Source of the DNA: Bacteroidales bacterium | GTDB taxonomy: Bacteria > Bacteroidota > Bacteroidia > Bacteroidales > P3 | Length of the DNA: 64,000 nucleotides | Assembly: GCA_017545365.1 (NCBI GenBank) | Contig: JAFWOP010000011.1 | Coordinates: 49,883-113,882 of the forward strand | Direction: 5' to 3' | Shown here: positions 24,800 to 33,680 of the stretch, in pieces | How the letters are laid out: the number at the start of each line of letters is the position of its first letter | Numbering within the stretch: position 1 is the first letter of the stretch | Notes under the pieces: generated by a model | What the model saw: the letters and a program-made list of their open reading frames with translations, nothing else | The model's database searches: none | What the model was told of the DNA's origin: nothing | Program-made: the position numbers and the translations under genes

Positions 24800-27001
24800 A
24801 TGTTTAAAAAAAGTACTATCAATTGTGGCTTTTCAGCCATCCGGCCTTTGAGCCGTGTCGTTGCTGTGGCAACGCTTTTCATTTTTCAGTATTCAACAGT
24901 CTGTGCTCAGACTCAGGACACCGTCCGCTCGCTGGACGAGGTGCTCATTAAGGATTCGCGTGCGGGCGAGCGGTCGCCCTTCACCACTTCCAACCTCAAT
25001 CGCGAGCAACTCGATGAGGCGAAGACCGAGGTGAGCATCCCCTTCATGCTCGAATTGCAGCCCTCGGTGGTGGTATCGGGCGAGAATGGGAAGATGGGCG
25101 AGACCACGATGCGCATCCGCGGTGTGGATGCCAGCCGCATCAATGTGAACATCAACGGCATTACGCTGAACGACCCTGAGAGCCAGGCGGTGTTCTGGTA
25201 TAATGTGCCGAACCTCGGCGGCATGGCGCAGAGCATCCAGATTCAGCGCGGCGTAGGTGCTTCCAACGGTGGCGGCAACTCGTTCGGCGGTGCCATCAAC
25301 CTACAGACACTCAATGCTCCGAGTAGTGCCTATGGTCAGGTGGACATCGCCTATGGTTCGTGGAATACCCGCCAATACGGCATTGCGGCCGGAACGGGTG
25401 TTACGAAGAAGGGCTTTGCCTTCGATGTGGCGTATAATGGGCAGACTACCGACGGTTATGTGCGCAACGGCTTTGCCGACCAGCAGTCGCTCTTCGCCAG
25501 CGGCAGCTACTACGGCAAACGCTCTCTCCTCAAGGCCGTCGCCATCATCGGTACCCAGCACACTGGAATCACCTGGAACGGTGAGGATGCCTCGGTGCTG
25601 GACGAGAACCCCACCTACAACAGTGCGGGCGAATACGAAGATGCCCTTGGCAACATCTACTATTATGACAACGAGAGCGACAACTACAACCAGCGCCGCT
25701 ACCAGCTCTATTATTCCTTGCTGATGACCGATCGCTGGAGCCTGAAGGCTGTGGGCGACTTCACCCATGGCGACGGCTACTATGAGCAGTACAAGGCTGA
25801 CAAGAAGTTCTCTAAGTACGGCATTGATAAGAGTGGCAGGTCGGACTTTATCACTCAGAAGAAGATGTGGAACAGCGCCTATACGGGCAACCTGTCGGCC
25901 AACTATACCGATAACCGCCTCCGTTTCACCGTTGGAGAGATGTTCCTCTATTTCGATGGAGACCATTTCGGCGACGTGATTTGGAGTAAGGACTCGGCGG
26001 GGTTCGACGCAAAGCCTTATGAATGGTACCGCTACAAAGGCAACAAGGTGGACGCTACCACATACGCCAAGGCGGACTGGGATGCCACTTCGCGCCTGAA
26101 CCTTTATGCCGACTTGCAGCTACGCTATGTCGACTACAGCATCAAGGGTGTGGAGGACGACCTGTATGAGTTGGACTTCCACGAGACCTACCCCTTCTTC
26201 AACCCCAAGGTGGGTGCCAACTACCAGCTGGCTGGTGGCCAGCGGCTGTACATGGTGGCAGGTGTGTCGCACCGCGAGCCTACCCGCAGTGACATCAAGG
26301 ATGCCATCGTGCGCAACGACACGGTGAAGGCAGAAGCCATGCTGGATGTTGAGTTGGGTTATCAGGTGAATAAAGACCGCTTTGCCTTCTCGGCCAACGG
26401 CTACGCCATGCTCTATAAGGACCAACTGACCCCCAGCGGCGACCTGAGCAGCAGCGGCTACAGCCTGATGGAGAATGTGGACAAGTCCTACCGTCTGGGT
26501 GTTGAGCTGGTAGCCGGCTACCGTTTCTGCGAATGGTTCCGCTTGGATGCCAACCTGACGCTGAGCATGAACAAAATAATGGAATACACCTATACCGACT
26601 TTGTGGAGGGCGATTCGGTGTTCACCACCTATACCCGCAATACCGATCTCTCCTATTCACCTAATGTCATCGGTGCTGCTATTGCCACTTTCGAGCCTGT
26701 CAAAGACCTCAAGTTGCAGGTCAGCGGCAAGTATGTGGGCAGCCAGTATCTCGACAACACCTCGCGCGAATGCTACAAGCAAGATGCCTATTTCCTCCTC
26801 AACCTCAAGGCGGGTTACACTTGGCACCTCAAAGGCACTGAGGAAATCGAGGCCCAGATTGTGGTCAACAACCTGCTCGACCACCACTACCGTATCGGTG
26901 CCTGGGCAGGCGACTATGAGTGGGGTGGCTACTACCATTCTGCAGGCTGGTATCAGCAGCCCGGCATCAACGCGATGGCTCGTGTTGCGATGAGATTCTG
27001 A
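24800..27001 (+). CDS. TonB-dependent outer-membrane receptor under TPP control (thiamin uptake)
   Basis: This 733-aa receptor has a signal peptide (to about residue 37), a plug domain (about 65-175, with MGETTMRIRGVDASRINVNI and SNGGGNSFGGAINLQTL), and a 22-strand barrel ending in Phe, as outer-membrane proteins do. It lacks the N-terminal carboxypeptidase-like domain of SusC proteins and no SusD partner follows, so it looks like a vitamin or cofactor receptor. The TPP riboswitch immediately upstream makes thiamin or a precursor the likely ligand. The gene ends one base before the convergent purD ends. Confidence 0.9.
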   Translation: MFKKSTINCGFSAIRPLSRVVAVATLFIFQYSTVCAQTQDTVRSLDEVLIKDSRAGERSPFTTSNLNREQLDEAKTEVSIPFMLELQPSVVVSGENGKMGETTMRIRGVDASRINVNINGITLNDPESQAVFWYNVPNLGGMAQSIQIQRGVGASNGGGNSFGGAINLQTLNAPSSAYGQVDIAYGSWNTRQYGIAAGTGVTKKGFAFDVAYNGQTTDGYVRNGFADQQSLFASGSYYGKRSLLKAVAIIGTQHTGITWNGEDASVLDENPTYNSAGEYEDALGNIYYYDNESDNYNQRRYQLYYSLLMTDRWSLKAVGDFTHGDGYYEQYKADKKFSKYGIDKSGRSDFITQKKMWNSAYTGNLSANYTDNRLRFTVGEMFLYFDGDHFGDVIWSKDSAGFDAKPYEWYRYKGNKVDATTYAKADWDATSRLNLYADLQLRYVDYSIKGVEDDLYELDFHETYPFFNPKVGANYQLAGGQRLYMVAGVSHREPTRSDIKDAIVRNDTVKAEAMLDVELGYQVNKDRFAFSANGYAMLYKDQLTPSGDLSSSGYSLMENVDKSYRLGVELVAGYRFCEWFRLDANLTLSMNKIMEYTYTDFVEGDSVFTTYTRNTDLSYSPNVIGAAIATFEPVKDLKLQVSGKYVGSQYLDNTSRECYKQDAYFLLNLKAGYTWHLKGTEEIEAQIVVNNLLDHHYRIGAWAGDYEWGGYYHSAGWYQQPGINAMARVAMRF

Positions 27002-28339
27002 TTAGCGGTTTACGAGCAGCTTTAGCAAGTCCTGACCGATGTCGTGACGGAAATACATGTCCTGCCAGTGGATTTTCTCCAACTGCTGGTAGGATTTGAG
27101 CAAAGCGACCGGCATACTCTCGTCGAGAGATGTCACGCAGAGCACCCGCCCGCCGTTGGTCAGGATTTTTCCGTCTTTGTCGGTGGTGGTGCCGGCGTGG
27201 AACACCAGGCTTTCGTCCACCAGTTCAATGCCGGTGATTACCTTGCCTTTCTCGTATGAGTTGGGGTATCCGCCCGCCGTCAGCATCACACAGGCAGCGG
27301 CGCGGGGGTCGATGTCGAGGGTGGTCTGCTGGAGGTTCCCCTTCCACACTCTGTTGAAGAGGTCCAGAATGTCGTTCTTGATGCGGGGGAAGACGCTCTC
27401 GGTTTCGGGGTCTCCCATGCGTACGTTGTATTCGATGACATAAGGGTCGAGTTCCTCGGTTTGGGGGTTTGTCACAGCCATTAGTCCTATGAAGAGGAAT
27501 CCCTTATAAGGGGTGCCCTCTTGGAAAAGGCCTTTTACAGTGGGGATGACGATGCGCTCTTCCACCTTCTGCATAAAGCGGCGGTCGGCGAAATGCACAG
27601 GGCTGACAGAGCCCATGCCGCCGGTGTTGGGGCCGGTGTCGCCTTCGCCGATGCGTTTGTAGTCTTTAGCCGTGGGAAGTATTTGGTAGTGCTTGCCATC
27701 GCATAGGACGAACACGCTCAGCTCTATGCCCGACAGATACTCTTCTATCACCACCTTCTCCGAGGCGGTACCGAACTTTGCACCTTGCAGCATCTGTGCC
27801 AGCTCGGCTTCGGCTTCCTCCAGCGAGTCGAGGATGAGTACCCCCTTGCCGGCAGCCAGTCCGTCGGCTTTCAGCACGTAGGGGGCCTTCAACGTTCGCA
27901 AGAAGGCGATACCCTCCTGTAGCGTGTCGGCGGTGAAGGTGCGGTAGGCGGCCGTGGGTATTTGATGGCGTGCCATAAACTCCTTGGCGTAGTCCTTGCT
28001 GCCCTCCAGTTGGGCGCAATGCTTGGAAGGACCGATGACGGTGATGCCACGTAGCAATGGCTGCGAGGCGAAGTAGTCGACGATGCCCTCCACCAGTGGG
28101 GCTTCGGGTCCCACTACTACCATATTGATGTTGTTGGCCACGCAGAAATCCTGTATCGCCGGAAAATCAGTGGGCGACATCGCCACATTGGTGACAGCCG
28201 ACTTGTTGGAAGAGAGTTTTAGTAAGGCAGTGCCCGCATTGCCGGGAGCGACAAACAACTGGCTGCATTGTTTGCTGGCTGCTATGCTGCAGGCTATCGC
28301 GTGTTCGCGTCCGCCCGAACCCAAGAGAAGAACGTTCAT
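27002..28339 (-). CDS. purD: Phosphoribosylamine-glycine ligase
   Basis: PurD is the second enzyme of purine synthesis, joining glycine to phosphoribosylamine with ATP. At 445 aa it is slightly longer than average. The start MNVLLLGSGGREHAIACSIA is a textbook N-terminus. The ATP-grasp landmarks are present: YVLKADGLAAGKGVLIL, VVIEEYLSGIELSVF, TGGMGSVSP and YNVRMGDPETE. The stop is immediately adjacent to the TonB receptor stop with no room for a separate terminator. It has its own -7 box. Confidence 0.97.
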   Translation of the reverse strand: MNVLLLGSGGREHAIACSIAASKQCSQLFVAPGNAGTALLKLSSNKSAVTNVAMSPTDFPAIQDFCVANNINMVVVGPEAPLVEGIVDYFASQPLLRGITVIGPSKHCAQLEGSKDYAKEFMARHQIPTAAYRTFTADTLQEGIAFLRTLKAPYVLKADGLAAGKGVLILDSLEEAEAELAQMLQGAKFGTASEKVVIEEYLSGIELSVFVLCDGKHYQILPTAKDYKRIGEGDTGPNTGGMGSVSPVHFADRRFMQKVEERIVIPTVKGLFQEGTPYKGFLFIGLMAVTNPQTEELDPYVIEYNVRMGDPETESVFPRIKNDILDLFNRVWKGNLQQTTLDIDPRAAACVMLTAGGYPNSYEKGKVITGIELVDESLVFHAGTTTDKDGKILTNGGRVLCVTSLDESMPVALLKSYQQLEKIHWQDMYFRHDIGQDLLKLLVNR

Positions 28340-28364
28340 ACAAGTATCATATTAAAATAATCTG

Positions 28365-28372
28365 CAAAAGTA
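28365..28372 (-). promoter_or_regulatory. -7 promoter box (TACTTTTG) of purD
   Basis: On the minus strand TACTTTTG is preceded by a run of T/C and lies 26 bp before the purD ATG. Confidence 0.75.
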
Positions 28373-28445
28373 CGAAAAAAAAACGACATACTGTAAAAAG
28401 ATTGTTTGACTAGAGGTCAGGGGTCAGGGCAAACGCATCAAATTT

Positions 28446-28634
28446 CTAGTAACGAGAAGAGATTGTCGATGTTCCAACCAGCCTTGAGGCACTTAGTGAC
28501 AAGGCTTTCTCTGCCCACTCGAGGAACAGCTGCTCGAACTGCCTGAAGTTGGTCGTCTGGAGCACCCTGTTGATTGTGCCAAAAAGAAAAGGTAGTACTA
28601 GGCATAATGAGGAAGGATAGAGGGAATGCCTCAT
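28446..28634 (-). pseudogene. Remnant of an ISAs1-family transposase
   Basis: The frame encodes GTINRVLQTTNFRQFEQLFL then EWAEKALSLS, and ends VGTSTISSRY. This matches the stretch of ISAs1-family (H-repeat-like) transposases that normally reads dTinRvl…FeqlFleWa…iAiDGKTi. The IDGKT catalytic-site region is damaged (GTSTIS) and the rest of the protein is gone. There is no ATG in a sensible place. It is a dead fragment between purD and the sigma-linked gene. Confidence 0.55.
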
Positions 28635-29813
28635 TCAGAAGCCGATGAGCACACCCATTTCGTGTAGCGATTGGTGGGGGTAGAGGGGCAGTAGGTTGGC
28701 GGTGAGGCTTATGTGGTGGGCTATGCCGCGTGGCATGACGATACCGACACCCAGGGTCAGTTTCCAGGGATTGGGTGAGAAGATGCCGTGCGATTGCGTA
28801 GTGGCGATGTTGCGGGCAGGGGTGAGGCTCAATTGCCAGCCCGTCTTGTCTTGGCCGTGCGGAAGGATGTCTAAAGTAAGGGGTATTCCGGCATAGAGGC
28901 TAAGGGTGTGGGTGTTGATGGTTTCATTGGTCGTATTGGTGATGGTGGCTGAGTTGTCTGCCATGCACATCCATCCTTCCGATGTTTCTGAATACAGGAT
29001 AGATGTCCTTTGTATGTCTACCTCTTCCTGCTGTGCGTAACCGCTGAGGTTCATCCCGATGTTCAGGCGGCTGCGGCTGTTGGAAGCGACGGTATAGTCC
29101 ACGCCCACATTCGCCTGTATGGTGCTGGAGGGGGAAAAGTGCATGGTGGCGTTCTCCCCTGGGTTGAGGCCGTCAATACCGTCTATGGAGTTTGTCATTG
29201 TCAAATTGGGATTTTGGTTACCTAGGGAAGTGTTGCTCATGGTGGATGCGCCTAGGGACATGCTGAAGCGAAGTCTGCGGGCAGCCTTTTGGGTAGCGGG
29301 CGGGTTTGTGGGTTGCAGGGTAGGCTGTAGTTCTATCTCAGGGCGGGGCTGAGGGGAGTGGGCGTGGGTATCAGTGGTGGAAGGGTGCGATGCCGTATGG
29401 TAGGCTGGGTCAGCCTCGTTGTTCGAGGGTAGGGGTTTGTAATCGTCACTGGAACTTTTTTCAGTGGCGGGGTCGATGGAAGTGGGGACAGGTTCTTCGT
29501 TCTGGCGTGGAGAGGGTATGGCTTTGGGCGCGGCTGTGGTGGGTGTTATGATGGCAGGTGTTTCAGCTGCGGCGGGGTCGGGCATGAGGATGTCCTTGTG
29601 CAGTTCGGCTGTCAGTGTTTGCGGAGTGGTTTGTGGTTGGAGCCGAAAGAAAACCGTCCCCCCTATCAGCATGGCCACTACCACGCATGCCGCCGTGGTA
29701 AGACGGCGGCCCTGCTGGCGGGCCATGCGGCGCACAGTCTCTGTTGCCTGAAGCTGCTGGCGCTGGTCTTCGCCATACTGCTGTAGCAGTTGTTCTATAT
29801 CGTCGGGTGTCAT
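28635..29813 (-). CDS. Anti-sigma-like protein with outer-membrane-type C-terminal domain
   Basis: This 392-aa protein has a cytoplasmic N-terminal helix (MTPDDIEQLLQQYGEDQRQQ), one transmembrane helix (about 40-58), a Pro/Thr-rich linker to about 175, and a C-terminal domain rich in alternating beta strands (LRFSMSLGASTMSN; SRLNIGMNLSGYAQ), ending in GF. This layout, 21 bp after an ECF sigma gene, is common in Bacteroidota, where the N-terminal part is thought to hold the sigma factor. The ligand and the localisation of the beta domain are unknown. Confidence 0.7.
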   Translation of the reverse strand: MTPDDIEQLLQQYGEDQRQQLQATETVRRMARQQGRRLTTAACVVVAMLIGGTVFFRLQPQTTPQTLTAELHKDILMPDPAAAETPAIITPTTAAPKAIPSPRQNEEPVPTSIDPATEKSSSDDYKPLPSNNEADPAYHTASHPSTTDTHAHSPQPRPEIELQPTLQPTNPPATQKAARRLRFSMSLGASTMSNTSLGNQNPNLTMTNSIDGIDGLNPGENATMHFSPSSTIQANVGVDYTVASNSRSRLNIGMNLSGYAQQEEVDIQRTSILYSETSEGWMCMADNSATITNTTNETINTHTLSLYAGIPLTLDILPHGQDKTGWQLSLTPARNIATTQSHGIFSPNPWKLTLGVGIVMPRGIAHHISLTANLLPLYPHQSLHEMGVLIGF

Positions 29814-29834
29814 ATTGCGCTTCTTGTTATCTGG

Positions 29835-30278
29835 TTAATCAGTCAAACGTTTTCTCAGTTCGTCATAGATGCGGCTCATGGTGGTGTTCACATTGATTTC
29901 GGTGAGACCTGTCAGCTGGGCTATTTCGCGGCTGCTGCGTTGCTCTACGTACTTCATCCTTATCAGTCGCTGGTGTTTTTCTGGAAGTGCGGCAATGGCT
30001 TGTTCTAGTCGTTGGTAGCGTTCCTCTTTCGCCACAGCCTCACTCTCCGAGGGTTGGTAGTCGGCTATCTCATCAGGGTCGGCAGCCAACGTGTTGCGGC
30101 TGCGTTGGTGACGCAAGGTATCGATGCACTCGTTGCGCAAGGCATTCATGCTAAACCCCTGCGGGTTCTTAGTCAAGTCCAATCGCCACCGGCGGTGCCA
30201 TAGGCGTGTCAGAGTCTCCTGCACAGCGTCGGCGGCCAGGTCGTCGTCGTGTAGTATCTGCACCGCCATGCGTCGCAT
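29835..30278 (-). CDS. ECF sigma factor with a non-standard or lost start
   Basis: The region-2 core (LAADAVQETLTRLWHRRWRL) and region-4 helix-turn-helix (SSREIAQLTGLTEINVNTTM) are intact. The first ATG (30278) gives 147 aa and cuts off the first helix of region 2. The same frame stays open upstream to a TAG at 30378-30380 and encodes a convincing missing helix, TTEQFIRDIISLQPAMRRMA. No ATG, GTG or TTG exists in those 33 codons, so translation may start at an ATC or ATT codon, or a frameshift has removed the start. The gene follows four lipoprotein genes and precedes its likely partner. Confidence 0.8.
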   Translation of the reverse strand: MRRMAVQILHDDDLAADAVQETLTRLWHRRWRLDLTKNPQGFSMNALRNECIDTLRHQRSRNTLAADPDEIADYQPSESEAVAKEERYQRLEQAIAALPEKHQRLIRMKYVEQRSSREIAQLTGLTEINVNTTMSRIYDELRKRLTD

Positions 30279-30399
30279 GGCGGGCTGCAGAGAGATAATG
30301 TCGCGTATGAACTGTTCGGTAGTGATGGTGTTGGCGGGTGTTAAGGGTGTGAAGAGATTGGCTGGGTGAGGAGGCTTCTAGCAGGCCTTTCAATGTATC

Positions 30400-30855
30400 T
30401 CAATACACTGCGCAGTCGAGGATGAGATTGCATTCGGTGGTTTTGTCGGCCGTCACAGTCACGGGGCAGATGCCTCCTTTGTCGTCGACAGATGTGATTT
30501 GGCACATGTCGCCGTCCATTAGTACCACCGAGTATTGTCCCGGCGGGAGCGACAGTTGGTAGCGCCCTTTGCTGTCGGAGTTGGTGGAGGCAACCAGGGT
30601 TTTGGAAATCTGTTCGGGTGAGTAGTCGGCATGGCGATAGCCGCCGATGTCGTCGAGAGTGAAGTATTCATAGGCGCGAACTTCGCACGCCAAAGGTTTT
30701 TCTCCGCCGTTGGTGCTGCCGGGCATCCAATCGCCGTAGCGTACTTTCACTCTGCCGTAGATTCCTTCGGTGATGGTGACTTTCTCGCACGAAGTGGCGA
30801 GGAGCATGGCCAGTGCGGCCAATGCCACGATGGGGGCTATTCGTTTAAGTTCCAT
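30400..30855 (-). CDS. Small lipoprotein with a carboxypeptidase-like beta fold
   Basis: This 151-aa protein has a lipoprotein signal (LLATSC, Cys near 23). The body (GIYGRVKVRYGDW…TNSDSKGRYQLSLPPGQYSVVL) resembles the transthyretin-like regulatory fold often found in Bacteroidota surface proteins. Its ATG overlaps the end of the preceding lipoprotein gene by 19 bp. It is fourth in a run of lipoprotein genes leading into an ECF sigma factor. Confidence 0.7.
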   Translation of the reverse strand: MELKRIAPIVALAALAMLLATSCEKVTITEGIYGRVKVRYGDWMPGSTNGGEKPLACEVRAYEYFTLDDIGGYRHADYSPEQISKTLVASTNSDSKGRYQLSLPPGQYSVVLMDGDMCQITSVDDKGGICPVTVTADKTTECNLILDCAVY

Positions 30856-31790
30856 GAGTCGTAAGTTATGGTTGCTTTATCGGTGATTTCAGTCCAGTAC
30901 ATGGTGGGTGTGACGGTGGTAATTTGGCTAGGGAGGCCGTTGGGCAGGTAGCGGTAGGTGATAGTGTTGTGTGAGATGTAAGTGGTGTCGTTTCGGTTGT
31001 CGTAGTTGTAGTAGGTGGTGCGCACCAGATTGTTGCGGCATAGGCTGCTAGGGTTGTCGATGAATCCGTCGCGGCTGATAAGGTCGGCGAGGAAGTAGCC
31101 TTGGAAAGGGTTGGGGTTGTTGTCGTAGGTATATTCGATGTGCGACATGCCTGTCATGTACCATGCCATCGAGTCGGCGGTGGCGCGGACCAGGTTGCCG
31201 TTCTCCCACTCCAGCGTCCACTGTTGCCTGATAGTGTCGGTGTTCCAAAAGGAGCTCTGCCTCTGCCAGTCCTGCAGCGGGTGGGTGAAGACGATGGAGT
31301 AGGGTTGGCGTTCGTTGGCACGGTAGAGGAAGTCGGTGGTGTAGTTCCTATTGCCCTGCCCGAAGCGGAAGCTGATTTGGGTCAGCCGTCCGCCAGTGTA
31401 GTGGAAATGATAGGTGCGCAGGTGGATGCTGTTGCCCCTTTCGATGTGGTGCTGTAGGCTGTCCAGCCGACCATCGGAATTGTAGAAATAGAGGTCGTAA
31501 ATATTCATTGGCTCGTTGCTGAAGCGGTAATAATTGCCCTCAATGTCGAAGTCGACCCGTGCCAGCCGATGGTTGTTGGTCCAACTCCATCGGTCGGTGA
31601 AGGTCAGGGAGTCGATACTTGCCTCTACCCCCACCTCATGCAAGTCGTGGCGTATACTAGCGATGGGGGACTGCGGCACATAATAGCCGCCGAAGGCATC
31701 TTGGTTGACGGGATAGATGTCATCCTCTGGGCGGCAGCCGGCCACCGTGAGCAGCAAGACCGAAATAAAGAATAAACTAAGGTGTTTCAT
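30837..31790 (-). CDS. Surface lipoprotein of unknown function (YD-rich)
   Basis: The start was set at 31790 to give the lipoprotein signal MKHLSLFFISVLLLTVAGC (317 aa). The body is rich in Tyr, Asn and Asp with short strands (YFYNSDGRLDSLQHHIE; YTGGRLTQISFRF), like Rhs/YD-type or DUF4595-like beta proteins. NPFQGYFLADL is shared in outline with NPFYGFPFW of the broken gene at 1651-2636. No enzymatic motif is seen. It is part of the lipoprotein run. Confidence 0.65.
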   Translation of the reverse strand: MKHLSLFFISVLLLTVAGCRPEDDIYPVNQDAFGGYYVPQSPIASIRHDLHEVGVEASIDSLTFTDRWSWTNNHRLARVDFDIEGNYYRFSNEPMNIYDLYFYNSDGRLDSLQHHIERGNSIHLRTYHFHYTGGRLTQISFRFGQGNRNYTTDFLYRANERQPYSIVFTHPLQDWQRQSSFWNTDTIRQQWTLEWENGNLVRATADSMAWYMTGMSHIEYTYDNNPNPFQGYFLADLISRDGFIDNPSSLCRNNLVRTTYYNYDNRNDTTYISHNTITYRYLPNGLPSQITTVTPTMYWTEITDKATITYDSWNLNE

Positions 31791-31804
31791 CTGAATACTA
31801 GTTT

Positions 31805-32266
31805 TTAATTTGAAAACAGTTGTTGATATACAATTCTTTGTTGGGGCTGACCGAGGTAGCTGCACACCTCTTTGATCACTAAGATGAACCGGCCAGCAGG
31901 CGGGTCGATAATCTGGAACGAGTTGTTGTAGAGGCAGAGGCAGTCCACTTGTCCCTGCTCACCCACGTTCTCCGTCACCATGATGGTGTCGCCTACTCTC
32001 TCCATGCTGGTGACGATGTTTTCGCCCGAGCCGCAGTCGAGCATCATGTTGTAGTGCGTCACCGACAAGGTGTTGCCCGCAATCGATACCGCTATCGAGT
32101 CGGTGTTCATGTCTTTGGCGGCCAATGCATCGGTCTTCATCAGGCAGTCGCTGGTGGTGATATTGGCGATGCGGGTGTCGGCGTAAGATCCCACCATCTC
32201 TTTTTTACTACAGCCCACAACGGTGAGCAGTAGTGCCGACAGAAGTAATAGTTCGATGTGTTTCAT
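31805..32266 (-). CDS. Small lipoprotein, paralogue of its upstream neighbour
   Basis: This 153-aa lipoprotein starts at 32266 (MKHIELLLLSALLLTVVGCS); an ATG four codons earlier (32278) would overlap the previous gene. It shares a long pattern with the gene at 32271-32735: TSDC, LAAKDMNTDS, SVTHYNM, LDCGSGE, GDTI.VTE.VGEQG, CLY.NSFQI, RIVYQQ. The four Cys in the shared part may form disulfides. No named family is recognised. Confidence 0.65.
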   Translation of the reverse strand: MKHIELLLLSALLLTVVGCSKKEMVGSYADTRIANITTSDCLMKTDALAAKDMNTDSIAVSIAGNTLSVTHYNMMLDCGSGENIVTSMERVGDTIMVTENVGEQGQVDCLCLYNNSFQIIDPPAGRFILVIKEVCSYLGQPQQRIVYQQLFSN

Positions 32267-32270
32267 TTTC

Positions 32271-32735
32271 TTATTCAAATATTTGTTGATAAACGATTCT
32301 TTGCTCTGAGCCTACCTTTACCTTGACGACTAAGGTGAAAGGCCTTGGTGGCAGATACTCAATCTGGAACGAGTTGTCGTACAGACACACGCAGTTGGTC
32401 CTTCCCTGCTCGCCCACATCCTCCGTCACCGTGATGGTGTCGCCCATGCGCTCGATAGTGGTGACAATATGCTCGCCCGAGCCGCAGTCAAGTGGCATAT
32501 TATAATGAGTAACCGACATCGTATTGTTGTGCGGTATATAGGATACCACTACCGAGTCGGTGTTCATATCCTTGGCGGCAAGGTTGTCGGTGTAGGTGTG
32601 GCAGTCGCTGGTGACCACATCTGCCAGCCGCGGGTTGTCGGGGTAGTCGCGGTCGCGGTCGCCATAATCCTCACACCCATTCAGCAGCGTGGTGGCTAGT
32701 ATGATTGCCAGTGTTTGTAAAAAGACTTTCTTCAT
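32271..32735 (-). CDS. Small lipoprotein, first gene of the lipoprotein-sigma run
   Basis: This 154-aa protein starts at MKKVFLQTLAIILATTLLNG (ATG 32735) with the lipobox Cys next. An ATG at 32777 adds 14 residues before the signal and was rejected. It is the tandem paralogue of 31805-32266, with the same Cys pattern and LAAKDMNTDS/THYNM motifs. It is divergent from the META-like lipoprotein across 170 bp. Confidence 0.65.
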   Translation of the reverse strand: MKKVFLQTLAIILATTLLNGCEDYGDRDRDYPDNPRLADVVTSDCHTYTDNLAAKDMNTDSVVVSYIPHNNTMSVTHYNMPLDCGSGEHIVTTIERMGDTITVTEDVGEQGRTNCVCLYDNSFQIEYLPPRPFTLVVKVKVGSEQRIVYQQIFE

Positions 32736-32905
32736 ATTGAGTGACATTTTTGTGTTGCTTCTGTCTATATGACGCATATCTATCTAAAATATTACATGGA
32801 TTTGGAACAAAATAGTGTTAATTCTTGTTAATCTTCTCTCGCCCGTTGTAATAATACACCACTTTGAACGTCATATAGACAAAAGCAACAAACAATATAA
32901 ACATT

Positions 32906-33676
32906 ATGAAACGATACACTTTCATCACTCTGTCGGCACTACTGTGCCTCTTGACCCTCAACTCATGCACGAAGCAGGACCGTATCTCACCCGTTGGCGA
33001 AGCTGTCTGCCATTGCGGCGTAGACGACCCGCTGAACGACCTTCGGTGGCTGCACAAATTGGTTCTGGAGTTCGAATCTTTGCGTGGCAAGCAGTTTGCC
33101 TCTATCAGCATCTGCACTTACGACAGCATCAGTCAGGGATTCCTTATTACTGATTGCGAGGAATGTCCTGACCGCGGACAGGGCTTTGTCGACTGTCAGG
33201 GCAACAGCCTCGGTCTGGTGGGCGGCTTTGCCGGCACCCCCCTCTCCGCCTACAACATCGACCCCGCCAGCGTCCGTGTCATCTATCGCAACTATCCCGA
33301 CACCGCGGCCACCATCACCAACAAGACTTGGCAGCTCATCCATTTCTACGACCGTGAGACTAGCACCGCCGAACGCCCCATAAGACACCACCAAAATGGC
33401 GATGACACGCTAGCATTCTGGCTGCGCTTCTATGCCGACGGCACCCTCCAAGGAGGAGGCATCAACCACCTCAACGGTACCTATTCACTCGTGGGCGACC
33501 ACATCAGTATCTCCATCGGTTGCATGACCGAAATATACGATGCCACCGGCTGGGAAGACCGCATGCTCAATGCCCTCAAAAATGCCACTATCTGCGACAT
33601 CGACTACTACGGTAAGAACATGCGCATCTACTACGACCACAACCGCAAGTACATGCAATTCAAGTTAGTTAGTTGA
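32906..33676 (+). CDS. Lipoprotein with a META-like C-terminal domain
   Basis: This 256-aa protein has a lipoprotein signal (LLTLNSC). The first half has a Cys-rich patch (CHCGVDD…CEECPDRGQGFVDCQ). The second half resembles META/HslJ domains: TWQLIHF, then LRFYADGTLQGGGINHLNGT, YSLVGDHISIS, and a final strand MRIYYDHNRKYMQFK. META domains are small periplasmic beta folds linked to stress and inhibitor tolerance. The role here is unknown. Two hairpins follow the stop. Confidence 0.7.
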   Translation: MKRYTFITLSALLCLLTLNSCTKQDRISPVGEAVCHCGVDDPLNDLRWLHKLVLEFESLRGKQFASISICTYDSISQGFLITDCEECPDRGQGFVDCQGNSLGLVGGFAGTPLSAYNIDPASVRVIYRNYPDTAATITNKTWQLIHFYDRETSTAERPIRHHQNGDDTLAFWLRFYADGTLQGGGINHLNGTYSLVGDHISISIGCMTEIYDATGWEDRMLNALKNATICDIDYYGKNMRIYYDHNRKYMQFKLVS

Positions 33677-33680
33677 TAAG

